The notes beneath the pieces are model-generated. The model searched no databases and was not told where the DNA came from. It worked only from the letters and a program-made list of their open reading frames with translations. From Pararge aegeria (taxonomy: Eukaryota; Arthropoda; Insecta; Lepidoptera; Nymphalidae): a stretch of DNA of 64,000 bases. Every line of letters begins with the position of its first letter. Within the stretch, counting starts at the first letter, position 1. Position numbers and translations under genes: made by a program. Below, piece by piece: positions 43,253 through 55,368 of this stretch. Location: assembly GCF_905163445.1 (NCBI RefSeq), contig NC_053182.1, positions 8,928,001 to 8,992,000 on the forward strand. Reading direction: 5' to 3'.

Positions 43253-43451
43253 GCCGATTGTGTTCGATTCCCATAACTGGAAAATGTTTGTGTGATGAAT
43301 GCTTTTCAGTGTCTGGGTGTATATTTGTATTTTATAAGTATTTCAAACACAAATTTTCATCAGTTGCCTTAGTACCCATAACACAAGCTACTCGTACGCT
43401 TACTTTGGGGCTAGATAGCGATGTTTGTATCCCCGTAGTATATTTATTTAA
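43253..43451 (+). repeat. SINE family 1, head-truncated (second duplicate)
   Basis: Same element as at 42,366-42,550, carried by the tandem duplication, with the additional GGGTGTATATTT typical of the family. Confidence 0.75.
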
Positions 43452-43549
43452 TTAAAATAACATTGCTTGTCTCGGCAATAAGAATAATCTTGTGACACTT
43501 TCCATATTGCATACAATTAAAATTTATCTAAATATACCTTTTAAAACTA

Positions 43550-46500
43550 TTTTGTAATACTACTTTCCCTTTATTTAATGAAGATCTTCAATAAAGATAT
43601 GCTAGATGTAGTTTCTATAGTCATAATTTGTTTGGAAACTTATATTTCGCGAGCAATTTGCTAGCAAAAAACAAATATGTTCGTGCTCAACGTCCGAGAA
43701 AGCGATAAAAGTGACGGAATATTTAATTTCATGGAGGTCCTTGCATATTAAAAGCGGTTTTCAATATTTTCAAACACTGAAAAGGGCCGTAACAACAACA
43801 ACTCAGTAAAAACAAAAACCAGACCCTTTCTCTGCTAGATTCTATAGGGGACAGTACATTATTTCTATTAGATAGCGAGATACTGATGCTCTTAAAATAA
43901 CACCCCTTATAGGTTTTTCAGCTATTATTTAAGACTTTGGATCACGAGATCGCGATTCGCGGGATATTGGGTCTGGTTCCCATTTAGTTTATGCACAAAT
44001 CATATCCGTTGGTACGAAATACTATTAAAAAAAATATGTAGGACAGAATCTATTATGGAAAAAAATGTGCTGATAAAATTCAAAGGTGAAGTTACAAGTA
44101 TAGATGCTTCGTTAGCTACATGTAAAGAACATCTTTAGAATCGATAGAAATTGAAGTACATGAAACATAAAGTAACTCAAAAGTAGAACAAATTCAAGTT
44201 TCTTGCTTTGGTACTAAAATATGAATCATTATCAAACTACAACGGAAGATTTAAAAAATGAATATATTATATTGAAACCGAGATCAGAAAAACATGCTAG
44301 TGTTTTTTTAATATTGTAAATTATAATAATTTACAATATACAAAAATTAATATACAATTTACAATTTGCCTTTTTTCCACTATTTATTATCTTTATCCCT
44401 TAATTGTGTGCAATAAAGAATTTATCTATCTATATATAATATAGGTTCCAATCCCTAATTGACATCAGTAATTTTCGTCTTGAAACTCATTTAAAAAATT
44501 TGCTTGTTTAGCCGATGCGGACGCTATGTTACTTGAGTGGCTTATGAAATAACTCGTGTAATCTGTTGTGTAAGTTATCAAATAAACAAACAAACGCAGT
44601 TGACCTTGGCTTGTCCGATCGATCAATTTCGATCGAGCGATCAACTTATTCCGTCAAATTCATATGGAGACTAGTAGATACTCAATACGTTGCCTGCGCG
44701 TAGTATTTGTTATCTGTAAGGCTGCCTACATCAAGTCAATAATATTTTCAATTCTTCGATAGGCCCCGAATACATACTACTTATAATATTGTCAGCATTC
44801 AGAATGTTGTACGTATAACGTAGTCCTTGCTAAGTCTTGTTTTTAAGTAACTGAATAGTTTAGTTTTTTCGTGCGTTAAAAAGGTGCTCAATTTACTTCT
44901 CGCATAAAACTCTGCTTACTTATGAAAGCCTGGATCAGATAGACACGATAAATTTAAACGAGCAATCGAGCTATACGAAGAGTAAGCGTTATTCTCAACA
45001 TCAAATAATAAACTTATTAGCTTAGAAGACAAACATAGAACCATAACTACTGCTTTAAAATAGCCCAACGAAAATATAGCATCGGTCGGAATGGCTTATG
45101 AAGTGTGCCCTGCATGCTTTTAGTCATTGAATTTTAGTCACAATGCTGACAGATTAACTGCCGGCCAATCACAGTTGGTCCCGTGCTGCATAAGATACAG
45201 TAGAACCAATCATGTATTTTGCGATTCAATTAATCGTGCGTTCTCATATAGCCTGTTTGGACCCCATTTCGAAGGAATGTTTGTTAGAAAGGGCGACTTC
45301 TTTTTTTTCATTGATTAGACTAGACTATTCACTAAATCGACATCGACAATCGTGTAAGTGCTTTGTGCTGTCGTTTTATATGGAACGCCTTTATTGTGAA
45401 ACTTCATACATAATACATAATTTGACAGAATAACGTTACGCGGCTGTCACGTTTGTTAATTTGAAATTTACTCCAGTTCCGTTAGGTATAAATAACCTAC
45501 CTAAGTACCCAACTAAGTAAATTAAAACCTAAGGAATAGTACGAGGTAGCTTGCCGCCGCTCTAATAGCACTAAAACTTCACTTTTCTGACAAGAAATAC
45601 TCAGTACGATTAAGGACTTAGGTACCTAGCGTAACTCACCTCTGTGCCACAGAGAGCAAGTTAAACCATTGCATCGGTCCCATTTAACTCTTTAGAGCAA
45701 CGTTTAGCAGTGGATTGTCGATGATATTAATGCAGCGCGTTTAATTGTCTTATCTGTTATCATTACGGACCTACCGTACCAATGGCCATACTACTAGTGA
45801 TACGGTGTGTATAAACGGTTTAGTGCGCAGAAAAAGCTCGGCTCTTCAGAGCGCAAATGCAGTCAGCTCATTCTTGTACGCATGCCTTATGACTAAATTA
45901 GTTAAGATCATAATTTAAATGACTTATATGGAATATCGTAACATCTTTAATAAAAAAAAACGAAAAATGGAAATCGAGCTTAGAACGTCTTGTATTATTT
46001 TAGACACAGAGGGTTGTTTTCTTCCGCGGTGTGTCCGCATTCAGCACGTTGCATATATTTACGGCTGCTACGATTGGTCGCATGCCCTAGTACTATTTGC
46101 TGCTCGCTCGGCGGGCAAACGTCCAGTTATTCTAATTTTACTTATAATCGATGCCGTCGCAACGCTGCGCCTTGCCGGCTCTCGACAATAGACACATCAC
46201 GGATAGGTGGGAATTGGCAATATAGACTTCAGGTAGACCTTTGATCAATATATACTAGATATGCTGTCAGGCGCCCAGTTAGTGAAAAAAATATTCTCAC
46301 CCACGGATTTCCACAAGGAAACGAACAAAGCCCTATGGTTAGGTTTTTCTTGTTGGAAAGCCAATGTGTGTGTGTGTGAAAAAAGTGATGGATCATCTTG
46401 ATATATGAAACTCAAGAATATACACCGGCACTATTATTTCCAGGCCCTAACTAGGGTATCTAATAATCCATATATCGTTTGTTGAAGGAAAAACACGAAG

Positions 46501-47990
46501 TGAAAAAAATATGAGGGCGCCAACGTACATGTGATATAAGTGAAACTTAATATAAATTTCACAACGCCTACATCAGCTTAATGTTGTACAAATCGCTGGG
46601 TACCATAAGCGTCAGATGCGTGCACGTACAAGTGCGGCGCATGCGTGATGCGCGACACTTGTAGTAGTACTCAGAGCTTATGTAGCTTTTGTGACAGAGC
46701 TTGTCCGGAGAAGTAGGTACTACTATGATACTTTACTTTGCTTATACGTCAGATTTTGATGGAGCTCTCTTTTTCCTGCTCTTTACGTATGAAAGTACAA
46801 TGTTTATATATTGTTATTCTAAAATTAATCTTTTTTCTCGTAAATGTGCGCTATGACATATTTTTGAACACATAAAGTTGCCACCTGTCATCGCTTAAAA
46901 AGCAACTGTAAATAATTCAGGCCTATTACTAACCACCTTCAGAAAATCACAAAACATACATAATTTTTCTGTAAGAGTTCAGCCGCGCGGAGAAGCGGCG
47001 TGATGGGACAGAAACAGATGCTAGGGCAACGTAGTTAAACAACCGTGAAGGAGAGGCGCGGTGTCGTGGGAGCGATGAAGTGTGGTGTTTCGATTTTTGA
47101 ATTAAAAATGGTGCTGTTCAATTGGCGGATAAATAAATCCATCGAAAGCCAGTAGCAGTTTATCTGGTGATATAGATATTCATAGTCAGGTGAAACCTTG
47201 CTTCTACTTTTTGCCTAGTTGTATAAGTATTAATTACTTTTGAAATTTTAAGTCTCTCTGTTTGTGATGACACTATCACTACACACGTCGATCGCAATCG
47301 ATAAGCGTAGATGGAGAGGTTGTTTAGTCGGTCTGTACAGTCACAGGAGAAAATACCTCAGAGATAATGTTTGAATTGTCTAACATAAAAGACAATGCCT
47401 GAATGATGACCAGTACACCAATGTGGAAGGAAGTATCTACCAAGAAGATCAACGATAAGCTTGGACAGACAAATGTAAAATTACGTTTTGAATACTGCTT
47501 TTGAAGATAATATGTTTTAAGTGAGACAGAGTTAAGCTGTTGATATATGAGGCAGTACCTCTTGAAGTCCAAATAAGGCTAACAACTTTACTACTTACAA
47601 TGTAGTATTACATTCCTCTTACACTACGTAGTACTAGGAGGTAGGTATATATTTAATATTAATGCCAATAAATTATTACCAATAGGTTCTGTATTAAAAC
47701 TGTAGATATATCTATTAACTCTATAATTGTAAAATAGCCTTATTTACAAACTCGAACTAAGTACTTCCAAATGTTGTAGACCAATTCGCTAAGCTGTCAG
47801 ATAATATAAAATTAAAATAATGATAATGAGTACTTTAATTACGTGCTAAAAAATTTTGTGTAACACCAATAGTTTTCTCAGCGCACGCCAAATAGTGAAT
47901 TTTGTAGGAAAGATTCTGCTACTTTCGGTTACATAATTGCAATTTTTTTTTTAAATAAATCATAGCTTATGTTACTTGGTGTTAGTTAAA
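43550..47990. other. Spacer, no gene recognised
   Basis: AT-rich DNA with short frames lacking any known domain. A 25-bp palindrome (ATTGTAAATTATAATAATTT...) sits near 44,312-44,337, and a SINE-like scrap with GGATCACGAGATCGCGATTC at about 43,937-43,985. Patches at 45.8-46.2 kb and 46.6 kb are GC-richer and could be regulatory, without specific evidence. Confidence 0.45.
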
Positions 47991-48114
47991 CTTAACTTTT
48001 GGCGAAGAAATGGTTCAGTCCAGTCCAGTACTTTTCGAGCCTATTGGGTACAAACGAAAAAAAAAAATCCTCTTCACATACGTATAGATATACTCGTAGA
48101 TAAACACCTTAAAC

Positions 48115-48405
48115 ACCTTCGGGGGACTTGCAGGTGATGGAAACGGGGTTGTCCATCACCCACAGTGTGATTCACAAGTTGGCTCCAACGGGCGAAAAGG
48201 GCACCCCGTCTCTGTCTACCCCTGCAGACAACCGTCTGCGGAGTCGGGGTTGAGTGCGGAAGCGTTTTCGCGGCTCCGTCATCAAATAGTGAGTAGGATT
48301 ACGTGGGGTTTTAGCCAGAGTCTGACATAACCACTGTGCCTCGCCGTGGCGCGGGGTATCCATGAGGATTTCGCAACGAAAAAAAAAAAAGAAAAAAAAA
48401 GATGT
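48115..48405 (+). mobile_element. Retroposon 3' end with A-rich tail
   Basis: GC-rich sequence with GGTGATGGAAACGGGGTTGT and CGCCGTGGCGCGGGGTATCC runs to CATGAGGATTTCGCAACG and a 23-base A-rich tail. The base composition contrasts with the AT-rich surroundings, and the end resembles those of 5'-truncated non-LTR elements. The reading frame on the opposite strand is not a gene. Confidence 0.6.
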
Positions 48406-49049
48406 CTACTAGTCTTTCTAAAAATAGATTCTCACTTATATCACATGTAAGTGGCGCCTAGACTAACACGAGACAGTCATACTGATTAGGATACCTACGT
48501 ATTGTGATAACGTAAATATACTCTTAACTATTTATCGATGTGCTTTGTGATATGGTTTGCCAACATTATAATACTGGTTATCAACAATTTGTTGTTGTTG
48601 TAATATGTAACTAAACGATTATGCCCGCAAATAATATTGCTTAGTATTTACTAATTGATTTATTATTATTATAGTAGCTAGAACATGATATCTTGTATAA
48701 ATACATACACTACCTTTTATTGTGATTAGACCTGCAAAGGCTTACCCCACTTATCCGCTTCGTGGCGACGAGCGGAGCGGAGCGAAGCCATCTAGGTACA
48801 GACCAAACTGATAATACGTAGATGACGAGATAATTAATTTGATTGGTCTATTTTAGCACGTTTACGTTTCGCTCCGCTGAATGGAAACGCACCTATGTCC
48901 CGAAAAGGAAAGCTTATAAGCTCTTGTGTTGGCTTTTTTAGAAGCAGTAGGTTCGTAGTTAGGTACCCACTTACATTCTATTAATGCTTTTATAAAACCT
49001 ATAACCTAACCTAACCATTTCTTGTCTTTGTGACTGGCATATTTACACT

Positions 49050-49165
49050 TTACACGGTTCCGTACACGAAGGGTGCCAACGGGGGTTCATTACTAAGCTT
49101 TCGCTGTCCGACAATCCATCCGACTTCCACTGGGCTGTATCTTATGAACTGTAATAGGTATTTCT
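49050..49165 (-). repeat. Fragment of a dispersed lepidopteran element
   Basis: ACGGTTCCGTACACGAAGGG, then a CGCTGTCCG stretch and GGGCTGTATCTTATGAACTG, matches a very common moth/butterfly repeat in reverse. The forward head of what looks like the same family (AAGAAACCGGCTAGGTGCGA) is inside the duplicated block at 42,178 and 43,064. Confidence 0.5.
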
Positions 49166-49499
49166 ATTGCCTTTATAACAAAAAATAATAAAAAAGGGAT
49201 ATTCCTATGCAAGAAACGTCTTTTTTGTTGTATGTTCTCGTTCTTAATAATTTTAACACTATGTAGTGTTTATATTGCTTGCTACGAAATCATTTGTGTT
49301 CATGTCAATCTCACACTGGAGCTTTATTAAATAGAAGTCTATGGCATTTCAATAACCTCTCATCAAGAGAATTATTATTTAATTATAGATATACCTACAT
49401 AAAACTGCTTTTCATTATTATGATAAGGGATTTATCATGAAATAGCATAGTCGAATGAACCAAGCGCTGCTGCGTCATCTTCATTTGATACGCGGCAAC

Positions 49500-49950
49500 T
49501 ACACTTGTGCGTGTGTATACCTGTATACGCGCCTGTGTGTGTGCAGCTCACATTAGTTGAGCGCGAACGCAGCGGCATCAGCGGGCCGCGAGAGAATTAT
49601 TACGTGAACGCGACTAGCTTGTTCCAATGCATGCCGTCAGCGCATAATGTAGCATCGAGTGAGATTGTAAATTGTACTAATTGGGCATGGCGGTCTTTAC
49701 CAACAAAACAGTGCTTTCATCAATTACTACCCTAGTGGCAATGTTATACAACGAGCGCGCGATACTCGGACAGTGCTAAAGGAATTCTGTGTTTAGAATT
49801 ATTACTGTCAAACGTGAGTCTATCGCTAGGACGGGTGCATTATGCTAATTGTGTGTGTGTGAGTGCAGTGATCACAAATACGAAAGGGGTTCGGAATGAT
49901 CTCTATTGTGAGTATTATCAAAGTGGTATTATGAACTTTGAGAAGTTTGT
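49500..49950 (+). other. GC-richer patch, possible distal 5' exon or enhancer
   Basis: The patch stands out from AT-rich DNA and contains donor-like GTGAGT at about 49,814 and 49,908. It could be an untranslated first exon of the AMPK-gamma gene 5.5 kb downstream, or an unrelated regulatory region. No protein is recognised. Confidence 0.2.
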
Positions 49951-50789
49951 TAATTTTGAGGTTATGTTCAAAGGTGATACATTGATATTATGATATGAAA
50001 ATAGTTCTGTACTTACGTATTTACTACGTAATTATAGAAGTATTTCTTTTAAGTTTTTTTACATCAAGGTTGTTAGTGATGTAGTTAATTGGTTTTGCAA
50101 CTTTTGTTTAAAAACAATTCTAGGTTATGACATAAAATTCAGTATAGGTAGGTAGGTGTACCTATATAAACTGATGATTGTCGGGTCATTTAACATCAAA
50201 ATAATTAATAAAATATATATAATTATAATAATAGAAATGACTAAGGACATTGCTAAAGAACTAGAAATCTGTTATAATAATTATGTTCGTATTTTAACTA
50301 TTATGTCCTTAACATTATATTAATCTAGGTTTCCATCTATTTTGTTAAGCTGATAAACTGTATTATTATTCTGTACTAGGTACATACTTACATAATGTAT
50401 TCCTGTTACCTACTGAAACCACCTTAAGCATATTTAAACGCTTATTTATTCCCATCTGTAACAGTCCATTTTCGATAGTTCAGTTTGTTATATTTTGTAC
50501 CTCGTACCTACGTAGGTTTGAGATTAACCTCGACATTCCATATATAATTGCTGAACTAAATTATAAGAATCTACGTTGTATTTATTCATAAACATGCTGT
50601 AAGCAAATAGGTACGTTGGGATATTGGGGGCAAATGGTAGATACCTATCTACTGACTAGATAATTGCCTAAAAAATCGATATGTTTATCCGATATGACCT
50701 AAATAGATTCCGGATGAATTGCCGAATTTGTCAAAGCACTCCGGCTGCGATAGCCAAAGATGCGGGTTTGTGTTCCGTCGGTTTTGTAA

Positions 50790-51055
50790 TTTTTCATACA
50801 CCCAGGCTCCCTGCAGGGCTAGCACGGGAGGGAGATAAAAAATATCCCCCTATAAGGTATATCCCCTAACAAGGGATATAACTAACGTGTCTACATGCTA
50901 AAGCACGGGAATATGGAAAAGGAAAAGTTTACCTTCGTTTATTATTACACATATATTATTTGGTGAGTTGATAAAGCTGTGGGGGAAGAATTTTTTTTAT
51001 CCTTTCCCCGGGGATATAACTGTCCTCCTCATGCTAGCCGTGCTGGCCATAGTAT
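50790..51055. mobile_element. Possible MITE-like element
   Basis: The ends CAGGGCTAGCACGGGAGG and CCTCATGCTAGCCGTGCTGG are roughly inverse complements and enclose 230 bases rich in ATATCCCC/GGGGATAT motifs. No target duplication was found, so the call is weak. Confidence 0.3.
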
Positions 51056-53150
51056 AAATAAAAAACATATTTTGTAAGTAATTTGGTTGGAAAAGTCTTA
51101 TATAAAACAAAATATGTAATTGTGATACAAGAATGTATTTAGTCTGCAGCAAGATTAAAAGCTTGGACGATTCTCCTTCTGGTTATTACTGACATCATAA
51201 TAAGCAACTACTTAACTTCCCCACCGAGACGTAGGAATTAAACGCAGCAAACATACTAACTGAAAAAAAGTACCACGAAGTACTTATTTTTAGGACCCTA
51301 ACAACCGTCGTTATCCGTAGTCGAATATGAATAGAACAAGGAGGCAGTCTAAGGAGAGTCAGTTGTGTTGTGACCTGAGTTATTTTCAATATGCTTTAAT
51401 AGGTAGGGCCAAAACTTAGTGTTGGTAATCATTAGAACCTAACTGGAAATTAGGTCCCCATTCAAATTCAAATGACTCTTAATGGGTAGTAGATTACAAA
51501 CGGTCCCCTTTTATATTTCTTGTATATTTTTGTGACGCGTATGTGCAGCGACTAGCTGAATGCCAGAATCTATCAAAGCTGCGACTTTCAGGACCATTCG
51601 ACTGAATAAGACCTCATTGTCTCTTTAGGTTCACAACTCGTTGAACTATGTCGGATATTCTGGTTGTTCTATAGATCTCCATCTCTCCATTACTCTCTCC
51701 ATGTCCCGCTGAGTAATTTTGAGCATTTGTATAAAACCTATAATAAAATTAAGGGCCAACGTTCAGATCAGATCACTACATGAGGATTGTTTATCTGAAC
51801 TTAAAGTTGTCAAATACATAATAGGAACCCCTAATTCTTATATGAAACATGGTAACGGCAGAAAAATGTTATCTTTTATCTTATCTATATTTTAAGTGCT
51901 CGTAGGAGATAAGTTAGCTACTTATACGAAATTTATCACCGCAGTGTAAGGTTCAAATAGTTATTAAGCTGCGATTTTTACAGACCGAAATTCCGGAAGA
52001 TGTTATCAGGATCTTAAAGACAAACAGTTAAATCCCCGGTTTATGTGTTATCAATCAAGAACAACGTCATTGATGACACGTAGGTACTGTAATTTAGTAA
52101 AAAGTTACAATATAGCATCGTTTATAATATATTGTAAGTAGGTAGGTACGTAATACGATATTATCAATTTATTTCTTGCAATATTGTACCAAAATCGTTA
52201 GCATATTAGTTATTCCAAATAATTGATTTAAATTAAGAAGAAATAACGGCATAAGGTGGCAATTCATTTTATAGAGGACAATACTTAAAACATTGTTAGA
52301 TAGATAGCACCGGGCTAGTGAAGATTATTTTGATTGTTATTTTAATGTTAACTAAATAGTAAAATCCTATAATTGTAATAGTACGTCCGGAAGGTGAGTG
52401 TGACTTACGAATCTGCACCTGGCCAGGCCAGTCTGCGGCGAAAATCTTTCTTATTCAGTTCCATATAAGTAGGGCCATATAAGTTTCCCGCAGGAATCTA
52501 GTAAATTTTCAGACGAAAGATACCTTTTCTTAGTTGTTCTTCATTTAATTTGTTATCGGTAGTGAAATAATTTCATTTTTGATGTCAATCAATATTTTGT
52601 TATAATAGTTCGCTTTACTTAATTTTCAAGGTAGAATAAATAAAATTACTTAGAACATAGACACTTTTAACTTAGCATCGCCATTATTCGCCACCTAATC
52701 ACCTAGAAAAAAAATATCGAGTATAATAGGTGGTTTCAGCGTTCTTAAAAAAATTTCATTTGTATTTGTAGCAAGTAAAGCAAATATTATTATATAAGAC
52801 ATTTCAGTCGATTTTTACAATAATTATAGACCTAGGAACTAAATATGAGCGCGGAGAGTAAAAAATTAAAATTCATTGATTCACCAGCTATAATTTTTCC
52901 CTGATCTCTACCTTTAAAATCTTAACGCGAAATTATGCTTTTAGCGGTGTCCACTACTCTTGATTTTAATCGACATAAACTTCCTCGATTCTAATTTACA
53001 CCGCGAAGATCTTTAATAGAAGGTTCTCGCTTCCCCTATGAGTGTCAAAACAAGAATAAACGCACACCTAGGCAAGATCCACCTTCGGTCGCTTTATCAC
53101 TAACCATGAGATGTGGCAGCAGTCATGCGTTGGTCTATGATTTAAAAAAT
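51056..53150. other. AT-rich spacer, no gene recognised
   Basis: Short frames only, with no domain, tRNA-like head or terminal repeat noticed. Confidence 0.45.
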
Positions 53151-53174
53151 AACCAATGATAGAATTCTTATCTT

Positions 53175-53591
53175 TGACGTAACAAAGTATGGTTACCAGC
53201 GAGCGATTGATGAAGATCAGGAATATCGGACAATAATCATATTATTGTATTGACATGCCATTCTTTAACAAAGATCTCTATTCTAAAGAAATTACTGTGA
53301 ACTTTGACGTCACAAGTTACGAGAGTGGTAAGATTTCAATGTCACAGCGAACAAGGTCCTTAAGTAAAAGTACTTAGCAAATGGGTCTAACACGTGATCT
53401 GCCGACCCGTGGCTGATTGAAAGGCCATTTCTACTCCCATGCTGCGATTAGTCGAGCGTCACTGGGTAGAATATATAATTAACACCGGGTGGATATTGAT
53501 CGGGGTCCTCTCTCACCCTATCTGCTACGTCATCACTTTCCACGCATTGATGGCGTCACGGATTTGTGACGACATTTTACGAATTACGTCA
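53175..53591. promoter_or_regulatory. Cluster of CRE-type sites between Hr38 and the AMPK-gamma gene
   Basis: TGACGTAA (53,175-53,182), TGACGTCA (53,305-53,312), TACGTCA (53,526) and TTACGTCA (53,584-53,591) fall within 420 bp. CACGTGATC lies at about 53,391. It is 17 kb upstream of Hr38 and about 1 kb upstream of the inferred AMPK-gamma promoter. Which gene it would serve is open. Confidence 0.35.
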
Positions 53592-54249
53592 TGATTTTCA
53601 CGCATGCGTACGGTTGTTACCAATGTTATAGGCTAAATTTAGCTGTTTCTTATTCTTTTTATTCAGGTTCATTTCATATCTTTTTTCCAATCAGAGACTT
53701 CATAATGATGGGTATTTAATTATAGTTATAAAAATAAAACACAAGTGCGTTTTGTGTAAACGTAAGATGAAGCGAAAAATGTACGATTTGTATTTATTGT
53801 ATGTATTTATTGCCAATTTTAACTTTTTAACCAATAGGGAAAAGTGTACCTTTCTTTGTTAAATAGTTCAAAACTATGTACCAACCTCTAATTTGATGAA
53901 GCTGGAGCCGGCCACACTAGGTTTTATTTCAGTCGGATATGTAAAAAAATACGATAAACGAAAAAAATACTTCTATGCCTACAGTAATGCAACGGTGTGC
54001 AATAATTTAAAGTCAATCCATAGACTACTTTCGCGTTTTGCGTTTTGCGATCACGAAAATACAGAAGATGAATTTTTATTCATAGATAGAATATAACGTT
54101 ATAATTAAAATACATATTATATGCATATATTAATTAAGATTCTTGTGTGCAACAAAATATGGCGTAATGACATCTCTGGGTTTATTTAGGGATTAGTAAG
54201 CTAAACGTTTTTCCTGGCATGTTCAGGCTTTTCAGAACTTCTAACGGTC

Positions 54250-55368
54250 AACACCAGATGGCGTGGGCTCCCTACCGGCAAATAGCAACATGGCGGTTCA
54301 TTCAGAGCTGCCGTGAATTACACGCGATGTCCGTAAAATTATTTTATTTATACACATACAAATCAATAGTTTAAATTAGGAAGGCCTATTCAATAGTTTT
54401 GGTTTAGTTTAAGGTAAAAATGAAAGTGTAATAAGTGAATGCATAGTGTTTACGTAATTGTGTCACTCGTAAGTTTGGCTCACCAACCCTCGCAAGAGTA
54501 TTGATTAGTGAAAAGTCTAAGCGTGCTTGTACCACAGGGTTTAGTTTATGTTATACTTAGTTGCTTCTAAAGTGAATTTTAACCTCAAAGAAATTTAATA
54601 CTTAGTGAACTTGAACTATGCGGTATATTAATTTAGAGTGCACAGCAACTACAATGGTGCATTAAATTGACGCATTAAACTTCACCACGTTGCTAAGCAA
54701 CGAAGTAACCTTGATCGTTTTGGTTCTAATTTAAGGTTGAAGTACATTTTAACCACCAACGTTAAAACAGGGGTTTGCAATAAGAACAGTTTGTCTATCG
54801 GTTTGTGATTATGTGTGTCTTTTTATCAAAATGTAAAAACGGATGGAAGATTTCAGTGCAATTGTTTTTAAAGTATGAATGATAGTTCTTAACATGTGAT
54901 GAATATCTGTTCAGCTGTTTGAGGTTTTATTTTTATCTATATCTAGTGATCTATTTTGGCATTCCAGTCCTTTTCAATCGTTACATATTACTGCTTGTCC
55001 AATTTATTTTAAATATGCTTAGCTAAATACATGATCTTAATAATAATATTATGGTGACCGTGACTAAATGTCAGGGTAGTCCGTGTACTACCCAACTTCT
55101 TCATCTTCGATCTTGATTTACATGTTTTAAAACTATGTCCAATCAGGAAAGACTGTGGAAGTTATTTTATTGTAGTAATTCTTAAAAATGTACCTACATT
55201 ACTCAATTGATTCGATTTTCATAACCTAGAAAGCGAATTTATAAAAATAAAAGAAACATTATATTTTTGCTTATACTTATATTTTTGTTCGCAGGTACCG
55301 CTACTATCTTCTGTGGATTATGGTTCGAATAAATATTTTTAAACAAATTAAAAGTAGTAACTACCAAT
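54250..55368 (+). other. Inferred 5' UTR region of the AMPK-gamma gene
   Basis: A GC-richer patch with AACATGGCGGTTC (54,288) is followed by a donor-like GTAAGT (54,469-54,474). A good acceptor TTTTTGTTCGCAG ends at 55,294, 74 bases before the ATG at 55,369. A non-coding first exon of about 54.3-54.47 kb and an 826-bp leader intron are inferred. Confidence 0.4.

Larger units (their letters stand above)
40732..43549. repeat. Tandem duplication with internal deletion
   Basis: The first copy spans 40,732-42,651. The second (42,665-43,549) contains only its two ends: 40,732-40,950 corresponds to 42,665-42,885, and 42,000-42,651 to 42,886-43,549. About 1,050 bp of the middle is missing, joined at a shared TTTTGT. 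A 14-bp insert at the copy junction is the exact inverse complement of 40,701-40,714. The copies differ by a 12-bp indel and a few bases. The duplicated 135- and 139-residue frames are repeat sequence (a dispersed element fused to SINE family 1), not genes. Confidence 0.9.

Noticed and set aside
42150..43455. Duplicated small membrane-protein gene (135 and 139 residues)
   Set aside because: The frames run from a dispersed element head into a SINE tail; the hydrophobic stretch is translated AT-rich repeat DNA.
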